A DNA stretch of 64,000 nucleotides from JACKHA01 sp041401985 (lineage in GTDB: Bacteria > Planctomycetota > Phycisphaerae > Phycisphaerales > UBA1924), in assembly GCA_041401985.1 (NCBI GenBank), contig JAWKTE010000002.1, positions 124,001 through 188,000 of the forward strand, given 5' to 3'. Below are positions 1-9,341 of the stretch, piece by piece. The notes beneath the pieces are model-generated. The model made no database searches and was not told the origin of the DNA. It saw only the letters and a program-made list of their open reading frames with translations. The position numbers and the translations under genes were made by a program. Position 1 is the stretch's first letter. Each line of letters starts with the position of its first letter.

Positions 1-475
1 GCGGATGGTCCCTGAGCAACTTCACCAACTGGCTCGGCGTGCACTCCAGCCGCAGCGCCGCCCGCGACGGCTCCCACCGGCACGCCGCCAGCATGTCCAT
101 CGCCTCGGCCAGCAACGCCGCGTAGTCCCAGTGCTCCGGGTTGCACGAGATCCGCCCGCCGCGGCAGCGCGACCGCCACAACGCCGATCGCGCATCCCCG
201 TCCGGCACCGGCGACCGCGCCTCGACCGCCAGCGCGAGCCGCAGCCGCCGCAGAGCCACCCGCGCGTTTTCGATCGCCGACCGCCGTTCCCCCGCCGACG
301 CCGCGATCCCCGTCGGCTCGTGCGTCAGCGTCACCTTCGTCTCGACCTTGTTGCGATGCTGCCCGCCCGGCCCGCCGGACCGCCCCTTGGCCGCCCCGCA
401 CTGGTCCAGCAGCGACTCCTCATCCAGCGAGGCCGGGTGCGGGTATCGGGCGAGGATGAAGCCTGGCTGCGTCAT
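1..475 (-). CDS. Class I release-factor-like (GGQ) protein, partial
   Basis: The gene reads leftward from an ATG at 475 and stays open to the window edge, so its 3' end is missing; 158 codons are visible. A GGQ motif lies at residues 37-39 in the context SGGPGGQHRNKVETKV, the signature of the peptidyl-tRNA hydrolysis domain of class I release factors. Only 36 residues precede it, so there is no room for a stop-codon recognition domain. That points to a short rescue-type factor such as ArfB/YaeJ or a PrfH-like protein, which would release peptides from stalled ribosomes. The exact subfamily cannot be fixed from this fragment. Confidence 0.85.
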   Translation of the reverse strand, partial: MTQPGFILARYPHPASLDEESLLDQCGAAKGRSGGPGGQHRNKVETKVTLTHEPTGIAASAGERRSAIENARVALRRLRLALAVEARSPVPDGDARSALWRSRCRGGRISCNPEHWDYAALLAEAMDMLAACRWEPSRAALRLECTPSQLVKLLRDHP

Positions 476-493
476 GCGCCTCGCGACTCGATG

Positions 494-643
494 CTGAACG
501 CGGAGGGAGCGGAGATCACGCGGAGAGCACGGAGGGTGAATCCCGGGAAAGGCCAGGACTCAGCCGCCGCGCGCCGCGTCATCACGTTCTTCAACACAAG
601 CCTCCCTCCGAGACCTCCGCGTGACCTCCGCGATCTCCGCGTT
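494..643. repeat. Inverted CGGAG-rich repeat pair
   Basis: Two arms face each other, 494-536 and 602-643. The left arm is built of CGCGGAG-like units and the right arm reads as its imperfect reverse complement. The pair lies between the convergent ends of no genes: the release-factor-like gene starts at 475 and tsaD ends at 652. Repeats of this style are scattered through many environmental bacterial genomes; their function is unknown. A related element is at 22523-22609. Confidence 0.6.
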
Positions 644-651
644 CGCCCTTC

Positions 652-1752
652 TCAGCAAGCCGTTGTCGGGACCGCCGCCAGGTCCAGACCGTCGCGATGC
701 CCCGCCCCCAGCATCACGCTCCCCAGCCCCGCGATCATCGCCGCGTTGTCCACGCAAAGCGCCATCGGCGGGACCACCAGCGCCAGTCCATGACCGGCCG
801 CGAATGCCGCCAGTTCGGTCCGAAGCCGCGAGTTGGCCGTCACCCCTCCCCCAGCCAGCACCGTCCGCACGTCCACGCCCCGCTCGCGCAGGTGCTCCAC
901 CGCCCGCCCGAGTTTGAGCGTGATCGCCGCCACAGCCGCCCGCTGGAACGACGCCGCCAGATCGCGCCGCCGCTGGTCGGTCAGCGCCGGACGCTCCGCT
1001 TCCGCCACGGCCGGCCCGCCTTGGGCCGCGTACAGCAGCGCGGTCTTCAGACCCGAGTACGAAAAATCCAGCGACCCAGGCCCGAGCCGGCTGATCGGCA
1101 GATCGAACGCCCGCTCGTTTGCCCCAGCCTCGCACGCCAGCGCATCGACCCGCGGCCCACCCGGGAACCCAAGCCCCAGGATCGCCGCCGCCTTGTCGTA
1201 CGCCTCACCCATCGCATCGTCGATCGTCGCCCCGAGCCGCTCGATATCGAGCAGCGAGCCGTCGCGTCCACCGACCACATAGATCGACGTGTGCCCTCCG
1301 CTCACGACCAGGCCGAGCGCGGGCACCGCGACCGGCGAGTCTGCGTGCGATGTCTCGCCGTCGTCGCGCCCCTGCCCATCTCGATCGCTTAAAAGCCCCG
1401 CGTACAGGTGCGCATGCACATGGTCCACCCCAACCAGCGGCACCCCCAGCGACCACGCCAATGCCTTGGCCGCCGCCACGCCCACCAGCAGGCATCCGAT
1501 CAGCCCCGGGCGATGCCCGACCGCCACCGCCCCGACCTCCGCCAGCGTCACCCCCGCGTCGCGCAAGGCCGCCCGCACCACCGGCGTCAGGTGCTCCACA
1601 TGCGCCCGGCTGGCGATCTCCGGCACGACCCCGCCGTACTCCGCGTGCAGGTCGTTCTGCGACGCCACGACGTTCGACAGCACAACCCGCCCATCGCGCA
1701 CCACCGCGCACGCGGTCTCGTCGCACGAGGACTCGATCCCGAGCACGATCAT
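652..1752 (-). CDS. tsaD: tRNA N6-adenosine threonylcarbamoyltransferase TsaD
   Basis: TsaD transfers the threonylcarbamoyl group from threonylcarbamoyl-AMP to A37 of ANN-decoding tRNAs, working with TsaB and TsaE in the cytoplasm. The 366-residue product opens with MIVLGIESSCDETA, the family N-terminus, which is why the ATG at 1752 is preferred over an in-frame upstream start at 1782. The metal-binding HVHAH motif is at residues 111-115, followed by the VSGGHTS motif and, near the C-terminus, LAGGGVTANSRLR. An acidic stretch of about 25 residues after residue 120 is longer than in most homologues. The gene follows the S41 protease gene by about 30 bases on the same strand. No tsaB, tsaC or tsaE is in the window. 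Confidence 0.95.
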   Translation of the reverse strand: MIVLGIESSCDETACAVVRDGRVVLSNVVASQNDLHAEYGGVVPEIASRAHVEHLTPVVRAALRDAGVTLAEVGAVAVGHRPGLIGCLLVGVAAAKALAWSLGVPLVGVDHVHAHLYAGLLSDRDGQGRDDGETSHADSPVAVPALGLVVSGGHTSIYVVGGRDGSLLDIERLGATIDDAMGEAYDKAAAILGLGFPGGPRVDALACEAGANERAFDLPISRLGPGSLDFSYSGLKTALLYAAQGGPAVAEAERPALTDQRRRDLAASFQRAAVAAITLKLGRAVEHLRERGVDVRTVLAGGGVTANSRLRTELAAFAAGHGLALVVPPMALCVDNAAMIAGLGSVMLGAGHRDGLDLAAVPTTAC

Positions 1753-1783
1753 CGCCGGCGTGCCGCCATGACTCGCGACCACA

Positions 1784-3451
1784 TCACGGCGTTCCCGCCG
1801 GCGCCGCCTCGGGCGACGCCTCCGGCTCCAGGTCCGCGTCGATCAGCCACCGCTCCACGTTCCCCCCGGTGATCCGCAGGCGGCTCACCTCGCGCCCCTC
1901 CGCGTCCACCACCACAACATGCCCGCCCAAAAGGTCCAGGTCGTCCTCCCACAGGTCGCGCTCGGCACGCCCGTCTTCGCCGGCCACGCCCGTGAGCGTC
2001 TCGATCCGCCGATCGATCCGCACGATCTCGCGGATCAGCCGGTCACGCAGGGCCTGCACGTCCACCAGTTCCTCCGCCGCGACCTCGTCGCCCATCGGCG
2101 GGTTCCCGCCGACCGCCTCCCAGCGACCCGAGTCCTGCCGCAGGCAGATCGCCTCGTGCGCCGCCGCCAACTGCGGGTCCGCCAGCCGCTCAACCACCCA
2201 CGCCGGGTTCTCCCAGTCGCCCTCGTCGCCCGCCTGCCCGCGGATCACCTCCAGTTCGCGCCGGACCTCGAACAGGGCCCCGACCTGCTCGTCGGTCAGC
2301 GGCACGAAGAACCCGTCCGACGGGTCCACGCCCCACACCGCCGAGTCGTCGTGCCGCTGGATCGAACGCCCCGTCGGCAGGTAGTACCCCTGCTGCGTCA
2401 GCCTGATCTGCGCCCCGCCGCCCGAACGCAGCGGCTGCACCGTCTGCACGCTCCCCTTGCCGAACGAGCGCGTCCCCAGCACCACCGCCCGCCCGTTCTC
2501 CACCAGCGCGCCCGCCAGCACCTCGCTCGCGCTCGCGCTCGACTCGTTGAGCATCACCACCATGGGGAAGTCCGCCAGCGTCCCCTGGCGATGGGCCCGG
2601 GCCACCTCCTCCGGGAACGCCCGCCCGCGCGTCGAGACGATCACGCCCTCCTCGATCAGCAGGTCCGCCATCACGATGGCCTCCTGCAGCACTCCGCCGG
2701 GGTTCCACCGCAGGTCCAGGATCAGCCCCTTGAGCCCGCCGGTCTGCACGCCCGACTGCACCAGCGCGTCATAAACCTCCCGCGCACACCCCGGCGTGAA
2801 CTGCGTCAGCCGCACATACGCAATCCCCCGCTCAGGGTCGAGCATGAAGTCCCAGCCCGACCCGTCCTCTCCCTCGCGGTGCACGCCCTTGACCGCCAGC
2901 GTCTTGATGTGGTCCCGGATGATCGTGATCTCCAGCCGCTCCGTGTCCCGCTCGACCGTCAGCACCACAGGCGTGCCCGCCTCGCCCGTCAGCCGGTCGA
3001 TGCACTGGTCGATCGTCAGCCCGAACGTGGACTCCCCGTCGATCGCCACGACCCGGTCGCCCGCCATCAGCCCCGACCGGAACGCCGGCGTGTCCTCCAG
3101 CGGCGACACGATCATCAGCCACCCGTCCGCCTGGTCGATCTGCGCCCCGATCCCGACGTACTCGCCCAGGATCTCCTTGTCGAAGTCGTCCGACAGCGCC
3201 GGCGGGATGTACTCCGAATACTGATCGCCCAGCGCCTCGATCATCCCGCGGATCGCCGCCTGCTGCACCGCGTCCTGGTCCACCTCGCGCACGAACGTGT
3301 CGTCGATAAGCCGCTTGACCTCGATGATCGGGTCGAAGAACGCGTAGTCGCCGCTCGACCGCGTGAACAGCGCCGCCGCCGACCCCGTCACCGCCACCCC
3401 GAGCACCGCCAGCAGCGCCACGTCGAAAGCCACTCGCCCGCGTTGGAACAC
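1784..3451 (-). CDS. S41 family C-terminal processing protease (CtpA-like)
   Basis: A 555-residue carboxy-terminal processing protease, expected to cut exported proteins in the periplasm. An N-terminal hydrophobic segment (residues 8-29) anchors or exports it; a PDZ domain covers about 95-180 and the S41 domain about 205-375. The catalytic serine lies in NESSASASE (302-310) and the lysine in SFGKGSVQ (Lys332), the serine-lysine dyad of the family. The last 180 residues form an extra C-terminal region of unknown role. The start is a GTG at 3451: it has an AGGAGG five bases upstream and gives a sensible signal anchor, whereas longer readings add about 100 arginine-rich residues with no family match. 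It probably shares a transcript with tsaD. Confidence 0.92.
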   Translation of the reverse strand: MFQRGRVAFDVALLAVLGVAVTGSAAALFTRSSGDYAFFDPIIEVKRLIDDTFVREVDQDAVQQAAIRGMIEALGDQYSEYIPPALSDDFDKEILGEYVGIGAQIDQADGWLMIVSPLEDTPAFRSGLMAGDRVVAIDGESTFGLTIDQCIDRLTGEAGTPVVLTVERDTERLEITIIRDHIKTLAVKGVHREGEDGSGWDFMLDPERGIAYVRLTQFTPGCAREVYDALVQSGVQTGGLKGLILDLRWNPGGVLQEAIVMADLLIEEGVIVSTRGRAFPEEVARAHRQGTLADFPMVVMLNESSASASEVLAGALVENGRAVVLGTRSFGKGSVQTVQPLRSGGGAQIRLTQQGYYLPTGRSIQRHDDSAVWGVDPSDGFFVPLTDEQVGALFEVRRELEVIRGQAGDEGDWENPAWVVERLADPQLAAAHEAICLRQDSGRWEAVGGNPPMGDEVAAEELVDVQALRDRLIREIVRIDRRIETLTGVAGEDGRAERDLWEDDLDLLGGHVVVVDAEGREVSRLRITGGNVERWLIDADLEPEASPEAAPAGTP

Positions 3452-3456
3452 TGAAA

Positions 3457-3462
3457 CCTCCT
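3457..3462 (-). promoter_or_regulatory. Ribosome binding site fixing the S41 protease start
   Basis: AGGAGG on the minus strand, five bases ahead of the GTG at 3451. It is the best Shine-Dalgarno match near this gene and decides the start. Confidence 0.75.
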
Positions 3463-3684
3463 CGCCGGGAACCGACCGACCCCAACCCCGCCGGACCCGA
3501 TCAACCTGTCCTACGCGATGATACGGGCGGGGTTCATCCCCGGATGCTCCCCCGCTCGGCATCGGTTCGGCGATCGCCCGCCCCGCCTCGCCGACAGGGC
3601 CAGCGATCAAACCGCTACCATCGACCGCAGCGCGTGCAGCCGCTCCAATCGCCCGAAACCACCCACCCACACAGGGGACCAACC

Positions 3685-5130
3685 GTGCCCACCACCACCC
3701 GCACCGAATCCGACACCATGGGCGCCATGCAGGTCCCCGCCGACGCCCTCTACGGCGCCTCCACCGCACGCGCCGTGCTCAACTTCCCCATCTCGGGCCG
3801 CGGCCTCCCGCGCGACATGGTCCACGCCTACGCCCTCATCAAGTCCGCCGCCGCCAAGACCAACGCCGGGCTGGGCCTCCTCGACCCCGCCCGCGCCCAG
3901 GCCATCCAGGACGCCTGCCGCACCATCATCGAGTCCATCGCCGACCCCGCCTGGCTCGCCACCCACTTCCCCGTCGACACCTTCCAGACCGGCTCGGGCA
4001 CCTCCACCAACATGAACGCCAACGAGGTCATCGCCAACCTCGTCTGCAAGGCCAAGGGCAAGCCCCTCGGCTCCTCCAAAGACCCCGCCTACATCGAGTC
4101 CGGCGGCGTCCACACCAACGACCACGTCAACATGGGCCAGTCGTCCAACGACACCTTCCCCACGGCCATGCACGTCGCCGCCGCCGTCGCCATCAAACGC
4201 GACCTCATCCCCGCTCTCGAGAAAGTCGCCAAGTCCCTCGCAGACAAGGCCACCGCCTGGGACACCATCGTCAAGATCGGTCGCACCCACCTCCAGGACG
4301 CCACCCCCATCCGCCTCGGCCAGGAGTTCTCAGGCTTCGCCGCCCAGATGGCCCATGCCCAGAACCGCCTCCACCGCGCCCTGCACGTCCTGGGCGGCCT
4401 GGCCCTCGGAGGCACCGCCGTCGGCACCGGCATCAACACCCACAAGCAGTTCGGCCAGCGCGTCGCCGCCGAACTCATGCAGGCCACAGGCGTCCACTTC
4501 CGCGAGGCCGCAAACCACTTCGAGGCCCAGCACGCCAAGGACGGCTACGTCGAAGCCCACGGCATCCTCAAGACCATCGCCGTCAGCCTCTCCAAGGTCG
4601 CCAGTGACATCCGCCTCATGGGCTGCGGCCCGCGCTGCGGCATCGGCGAACTGAAGATCCCCGCCGTCCAGCCCGGCTCCTCCATCATGCCCGGCAAGGT
4701 CAACCCCGTGATCTGCGAGGCCGTCATGATGGTCTGCTGCCAGGTCATCGGCAACGACACCACCCTCACCACCGCCTCCCTCGGCGGCATCGGCGGCCTG
4801 CTCGACCTCCACGTCGCCATGCCCGTCATGGCGGTGGCCATGCTCGACTCCATCCACCTGCTCAGCCGCGCCTGCCACGTCATGACCGACCAGATGCTCG
4901 CCGGCCTCGAGCCCGACAAGGACCGCTGCGCCGCCCTGATCGAGGGCTCGCTGGCCATGTGCACCAGCCTCGTCCCGGCCATCGGCTACGACAAGTCCGC
5001 CGCCCTGGCCAAGCAGGCGTACAAGGAAGGCAAGACCGTCCGCCAACTGGCCATCGAGCAGGGCGTGCTCGCCAAGGACCAACTCGACAAACTGCTCGAC
5101 CCGTGGTCGATGACCAAGCCGGCCGAGTGA
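3685..5130 (+). CDS. fumC: Class II fumarate hydratase
   Basis: Class II fumarase interconverts fumarate and malate in the TCA cycle and needs no iron-sulfur cluster. The 481-residue length is normal. The N-terminus reads TRTESDTMG followed by VPADALYGAST, typical of the family, so the GTG at 3685, preceded by an AGGGGA-type site, is chosen; 17 of these residues would be lost from the next ATG. The superfamily signature GSSIMPGKVNP is present near residue 330, and the substrate-binding TGSGTSTNMNANEV segment is intact. It is divergent from the S41 protease gene across about 230 bases, with the POT transporter gene 160 bases downstream. Confidence 0.96.
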   Translation: MPTTTRTESDTMGAMQVPADALYGASTARAVLNFPISGRGLPRDMVHAYALIKSAAAKTNAGLGLLDPARAQAIQDACRTIIESIADPAWLATHFPVDTFQTGSGTSTNMNANEVIANLVCKAKGKPLGSSKDPAYIESGGVHTNDHVNMGQSSNDTFPTAMHVAAAVAIKRDLIPALEKVAKSLADKATAWDTIVKIGRTHLQDATPIRLGQEFSGFAAQMAHAQNRLHRALHVLGGLALGGTAVGTGINTHKQFGQRVAAELMQATGVHFREAANHFEAQHAKDGYVEAHGILKTIAVSLSKVASDIRLMGCGPRCGIGELKIPAVQPGSSIMPGKVNPVICEAVMMVCCQVIGNDTTLTTASLGGIGGLLDLHVAMPVMAVAMLDSIHLLSRACHVMTDQMLAGLEPDKDRCAALIEGSLAMCTSLVPAIGYDKSAALAKQAYKEGKTVRQLAIEQGVLAKDQLDKLLDPWSMTKPAE

Positions 5131-5291
5131 ACCGGGCCCACCCGCGATGGCAGCCGCCCGCAAGTCCAACGTCTTGCCAGCCCGCCCCGATCGGGTAGGC
5201 TGATCGGCTCGACCCAGCAAACTGCTGACCGCCGGGCCACGCCCGACCGACGCTCCCTCCACGCCCCCCCCTCAACGCCAAGGCACAGCGC

Positions 5292-7406
5292 ATGAGCACG
5301 AACCCACCCCCGATGCCCCCGACCGTCCACGACGCGCCGGCCAACCCCACGCCGCCCAACACCTTCCTCGGGCACCCTCGCGGCCTGTTCCTGCTCTTCT
5401 TCGTCGAGATGTGGGAGCGATTCTCCTACTACGGCATGCGCACCCTGCTCGTGCTCTACCTCACCAGCGTCCTGGGCATCCACCAGGTCCAGCAGGGTCT
5501 TTACCAGGGTGAGTTCCGGTTCACCCACACCCGCGCCGCCGAAGCCTCCGACACCCCGGACGGCATGCAGCCCGAACGCGAGACCGTCGGCTCCGTCGCC
5601 TGGCCCACCTACGTCGCGATCGACACCTCCCTGCCCGACTCCCTCGACACGTTCGGACGCACCGGCGAGTCACCCATCCAGGTCACCCGCCTCGTCCCGC
5701 GCGACACCACCGACGCCGACGGACAGACCACAACCCAGTGGACCCCCGTGTCCGACCCGCTCGCCGCCATCACCGTCGCCGGCGAGCACGGCAACCGCGA
5801 GTCCTTCTCCCCAGAAGAACGCGAGTTCCGATTCCAGATCACCAACCCCTCCGACCAGCCCGTCACCGTCGACATCGAGGCCGTCCAGGGCGAGGGCGTC
5901 ACGCCCATGTTCGCCGTCAACGGCTCGGCCTCGCGCAGCGGCGTCGAGGTCAAGCCCGACGCCGAGCGCGCAGAGGGCGAGGCCCCGACCACCGTCGTCA
6001 TCAAGGTCAACTCCCACGACAGCGGACGCTCATGGGCCGACGCCGGCGCCACCAACCTCGCCGGCTGGTACACGGGCCTGGCCTACCTCCTGCCCATCAT
6101 CGGCGGCCTCATCGCCGACCGTTTCATCGGCACCCACCGCTCCATGGTCACCGGCGGCATCATCATCGCCCTCGGGCACATCGCCCTGGCCATCTCCGGC
6201 ATGGGCGACCTGGCCTTCAACGACATGGGCATGGTCGGCTTCGTCTTCGGCCTCGCCCTGATCATCATCGGCACCGGCCACTTCAAGCCCACCGTCTCGG
6301 TCATGGTCGGCCAGCTGTACGCACCCGACGACCCCCGACGCGACGGCGCCTTCTCCATCTTCTACATGGGCATCAACGTCGGCGCCTTCCTCCAGGGCAT
6401 CATCGTCGGTGTCCTCGGCGAGACCGTCGGCTGGCACTACGGGTTCGGCGCCGCCGCCATCGGCATGATCATGGGCCTGGCCGCCTACATGGCCCTGCGC
6501 TCGAAGATCATGCCAGGCATCGGCGAGCCGCCCGAGGGCTCGCGCTTCCCAGCATGGGTCTTCCTGCCCGGCGGCATCGCACTGGCCGCCATCGCGGCCG
6601 CCGCCTACCAGTTCAACATCCTCAACGCCATCGACTGGTTCATCAGCCTCCAGCCCGTCACCTGGGCCATCGGCATCGCCGCCGTCGCCTGGATGGTCTG
6701 GTTCTCCATCACCCAGCCCCGCGAAGACCGCGGCCCCGTCGCCTCCATCTTCCTCTTCACACTCTTCAACGCCCTTTTCTGGCTCGGTTTCGAGCAGGCC
6801 TCAACCAGCATCAACCTCTTCACCGACCGCGACACCGACCGCAGTTTCTTCGGCCTCTTCGAGGTGCCCACCACCGTCTTCCAGTCCATCAACCCCTTCT
6901 TCATCGTCACCCTCGCCCCGCTCTTCGGCCTCATGTGGCTCTGGCTCGGCAAACGCAGGATGAACCCCAGCCAGCCGGTCAAGATCGGCCTGGGCCTCGT
7001 GCTGCTCGGCTTCGGATACCTCTTCATGACCTGGGCCGGCCTGGCCGCCGGCGACGGCGGCGCAAAGGCCACCATGTGGCTCGTCGTGGCCACCTACTTC
7101 TGGCACACCGTCGGCGAACTCTTCCTCTCGCCCACCGGCCTCTCCTACGTCACCAAGGCCGCCCCCCGGAAGTACGTCAGCCTCCTCATGGGCGTGTTCT
7201 TCCTGTCCTCGTTCGTCGCCAACCTGATGGGCGGCAAGGTCGCCGGCCTGGTCAACAAAGTCCAGTCGGGCGAGATCGAGACCCCGTGGGACTTCGGCGG
7301 CAAAGCCGACTTCTTCTTCGCCTTCGTCGCCGCCTCCATCGGCGTCGGCCTGCTCGTCCTGATCTTCTCACCGCTACTCAAGAAACTCACCGGCGGCCGC
7401 GGCTGA
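5292..7406 (+). CDS. POT/PTR family peptide transporter with large inserted domain
   Basis: A proton-coupled oligopeptide transporter of the major facilitator superfamily in the inner membrane. The POT signature EMWERFSYYGMR lies in helix 1 (residues 39-50), and helix 2 begins with GWYTGLAYLLPIIGGLIADR. Between them, residues about 70-258 are a hydrophilic insertion absent from ordinary POT proteins, where this loop is short. The insert has alternating hydrophobic positions around residues 178-240, including FRFQITNPSDQPVTVDI, as in a beta-sandwich. By POT topology this loop faces the periplasm. The 704-residue length exceeds the usual 450-550 mainly because of it. Substrate range is not predictable. 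Confidence 0.9.
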   Translation: MSTNPPPMPPTVHDAPANPTPPNTFLGHPRGLFLLFFVEMWERFSYYGMRTLLVLYLTSVLGIHQVQQGLYQGEFRFTHTRAAEASDTPDGMQPERETVGSVAWPTYVAIDTSLPDSLDTFGRTGESPIQVTRLVPRDTTDADGQTTTQWTPVSDPLAAITVAGEHGNRESFSPEEREFRFQITNPSDQPVTVDIEAVQGEGVTPMFAVNGSASRSGVEVKPDAERAEGEAPTTVVIKVNSHDSGRSWADAGATNLAGWYTGLAYLLPIIGGLIADRFIGTHRSMVTGGIIIALGHIALAISGMGDLAFNDMGMVGFVFGLALIIIGTGHFKPTVSVMVGQLYAPDDPRRDGAFSIFYMGINVGAFLQGIIVGVLGETVGWHYGFGAAAIGMIMGLAAYMALRSKIMPGIGEPPEGSRFPAWVFLPGGIALAAIAAAAYQFNILNAIDWFISLQPVTWAIGIAAVAWMVWFSITQPREDRGPVASIFLFTLFNALFWLGFEQASTSINLFTDRDTDRSFFGLFEVPTTVFQSINPFFIVTLAPLFGLMWLWLGKRRMNPSQPVKIGLGLVLLGFGYLFMTWAGLAAGDGGAKATMWLVVATYFWHTVGELFLSPTGLSYVTKAAPRKYVSLLMGVFFLSSFVANLMGGKVAGLVNKVQSGEIETPWDFGGKADFFFAFVAASIGVGLLVLIFSPLLKKLTGGRG

Positions 7407-7737
7407 CGCGCCGCTTCCGCCGACGCCCAGCCAGCGGGATCCACACCGCCAGCCCGATCAACCCAAGGCACCCAAGCGCCGAGAGCCCGGCGAGCGGGAT
7501 CAGGTACACGGCGTACGCCGCGATGTCGGTCCGCGCCCGCACATGCCCATCGAACCGCTGGAAGTCCCGCTCCGCGGCGATGACGCCGTGCGCCAACCAA
7601 TACGCGACGCCGCCGAGCATCGCCGCCAGCACCAGACACGCCAGCGACGCCATCAGCGAGTCCCGCGTTGCTTCCCGCGATCCTTCGCCGCTCACCACCC
7701 ACCTCGCTCCACGGGGCCCGCCACAGCCCGACACCAT
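7387..7737 (-). CDS. Small membrane protein of unknown function
   Basis: Not recognised. The reading frame encodes up to 116 residues with two hydrophobic segments, about residues 30-50 and 72-102, a short loop of charged residues between them, and an arginine-rich C-terminus (RRRKRRVSRGRR) likely to be cytoplasmic. Its 3' end overlaps the end of the convergent POT gene by about 20 bases. The start is uncertain; a start around residue 15 to 29 would remove the poorly conserved-looking N-terminus. It is kept because the two clean membrane segments are unlikely in a shadow frame. Confidence 0.5.
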   Translation of the reverse strand: MVSGCGGPRGARWVVSGEGSREATRDSLMASLACLVLAAMLGGVAYWLAHGVIAAERDFQRFDGHVRARTDIAAYAVYLIPLAGLSALGCLGLIGLAVWIPLAGRRRKRRVSRGRR

Positions 7738-7743
7738 GCACCA

Positions 7744-9318
7744 TCACGGCCCGCCCGTCTCCCCACCCCCAACCCCGCCCCCAACCACAGCCAGAATCGA
7801 ATCCCCCGCGACCATGCTCAGCACCGTGATCACCACGATCCCGATAAGGTTCAGCCCGATCCCGGCCTTGCCCATCTCGCGGATCGTCACACGCCCCGAG
7901 CCGAACACGATCGCGTTCGGCGGCGTCGCCACCGGCAGCATGAACGCCATGCTCGCCGCCACCGCCGCCGGCACGATCAGGCGCATCGCGTCCACGCCCT
8001 CCATCGCCGCCGCCGCCGCCACCAGGATCGGCAGCAGCGTCGTCGTCACCGCCGTGTTGCTCGTCAGTTCGGTCAGGAAGATCACCACCGTCGTGATGAT
8101 CAGCACCATCAGCCAGATCGGCATCCCCTCCAGCCCCTGAAACATCCCCCCGATGTACGCGTCCACCCCGTTGGCCGAGATCGCCGCCGCCAGGCTCAGC
8201 CCGCCGCCGAACAGCAGCAGCGTGCCCCACGGCAGGCGCTCGGCCGTCCGCCAGTCCATCGCGAACGTCCGCTCGCCCGCCTTCACCGGGATCAGGAACA
8301 GCGCCAGCGCCGCCATGATCGCGATCGACGAGTCGTTCAGCCCCATCAGCACCAGCCACCCGTGCTCCTGCCCGATCCCGTTCAGCACCGGCTTGAACAC
8401 CCACAGCAGCACCGTGCACACGAACACGCACAGCACCACCCACTCGCCCCGACGCACCGGCCCAAGCGCCTTCAGCTCGCCCTTGATCAGCGCCTTGCCC
8501 CCCGGAATCTCCTTCAGCCGCACAGGCTGGCTCACGAACACCATGTACACCCACGCCAGCGGCAGCATCACCGCCACCAGCGGCACCCCCAGCATCATCC
8601 ACTGCGCGAAGCCGATCTCCTTGCCCACCATGTCCGCCGCCACCTGCCGCATGATCGCGTTCGGCGCCGTACCGATCAGCGTCGCCACCCCCCCGATCGA
8701 CGACGCGTACGCGATCCCCAGCAGCAGCGTCGAGTCGAAGTTCGGATCGGGCGAGCGCAACTGATCGCTCGGCGTCCCCTCCGGCGCGTGCCGCATCGCC
8801 ACCAGCGTGATCACGCTCAGCGCGATCGGCAGCATCATGATCGTCGTCGCCGTGTTGCTCACCCACATGCTCATCACCGCGCTGGCCAGCATGAACCCGC
8901 CGATCAGCCGGCGCGGCCCCGTCCCCACCAGCCGCACCGTCAGCAGCGCGATCCGCTTGTGCAGCCCCCAGCGCTCCATCCCCAGCCCCAGGATGAACCC
9001 CCCCAGGAACAGAAAGATCACGTCGCTCGCGTACGGCGCCGCCGACGCACGGATCGACAAGCACCCGCACAGCGGGAACGCCACCAGCGGCACCAGCGAC
9101 GTGGCCGAAAGCGGGATCGCCTCGGTCAGCCACCACACCGCCATCAGCACCCCGATCGCCGCCGTCGCACGCCCCGCCTGCGTCAGCCCCGACACCACCG
9201 CCCCGCCATCATCCAGCGTCGCCCCCGGCAGCAGCACATACGCCACCACCGCCAGCACCGGCCCCAGCCCGAGCCCAACCCACGAGACAACTCCCGCAAC
9301 GTCCTGTTTCCCTGCCAT
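7744..9318 (-). CDS. DASS/SLC13 family anion or dicarboxylate transporter
   Basis: A member of the divalent anion:sodium symporter family (SLC13, CitT/DASS), which imports C4-dicarboxylates, citrate, sulfate or phosphate. The protein has 524 residues and about twelve hydrophobic segments. The two Ser-Asn-Thr motifs that form the substrate and sodium sites are present, in WVSNTATTIMM and LTSNTAVTTTLLP. The ATG at 9318 is used; a TTG three codons upstream is less likely. It points away from the gene at 9551 and towards the small membrane gene at 7737. The substrate cannot be assigned from sequence, though fumC nearby would fit a dicarboxylate. Confidence 0.9.
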   Translation of the reverse strand: MAGKQDVAGVVSWVGLGLGPVLAVVAYVLLPGATLDDGGAVVSGLTQAGRATAAIGVLMAVWWLTEAIPLSATSLVPLVAFPLCGCLSIRASAAPYASDVIFLFLGGFILGLGMERWGLHKRIALLTVRLVGTGPRRLIGGFMLASAVMSMWVSNTATTIMMLPIALSVITLVAMRHAPEGTPSDQLRSPDPNFDSTLLLGIAYASSIGGVATLIGTAPNAIMRQVAADMVGKEIGFAQWMMLGVPLVAVMLPLAWVYMVFVSQPVRLKEIPGGKALIKGELKALGPVRRGEWVVLCVFVCTVLLWVFKPVLNGIGQEHGWLVLMGLNDSSIAIMAALALFLIPVKAGERTFAMDWRTAERLPWGTLLLFGGGLSLAAAISANGVDAYIGGMFQGLEGMPIWLMVLIITTVVIFLTELTSNTAVTTTLLPILVAAAAAMEGVDAMRLIVPAAVAASMAFMLPVATPPNAIVFGSGRVTIREMGKAGIGLNLIGIVVITVLSMVAGDSILAVVGGGVGGGETGGP

Positions 9319-9341
9319 GGCGGGCAAAGACTACCACATCG

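Noticed and set aside
5..793. Long + strand open frame over the release-factor-like gene
   Set aside because: It is the reverse of the GGQ gene and of a repeat element; the product is Arg/Pro-rich and has no domain pattern.
5738..8140. Long + strand frame of about 800 codons over the POT and DASS genes
   Set aside because: Arg/His-rich shadow frame caused by high GC content; it crosses two real genes in other frames.
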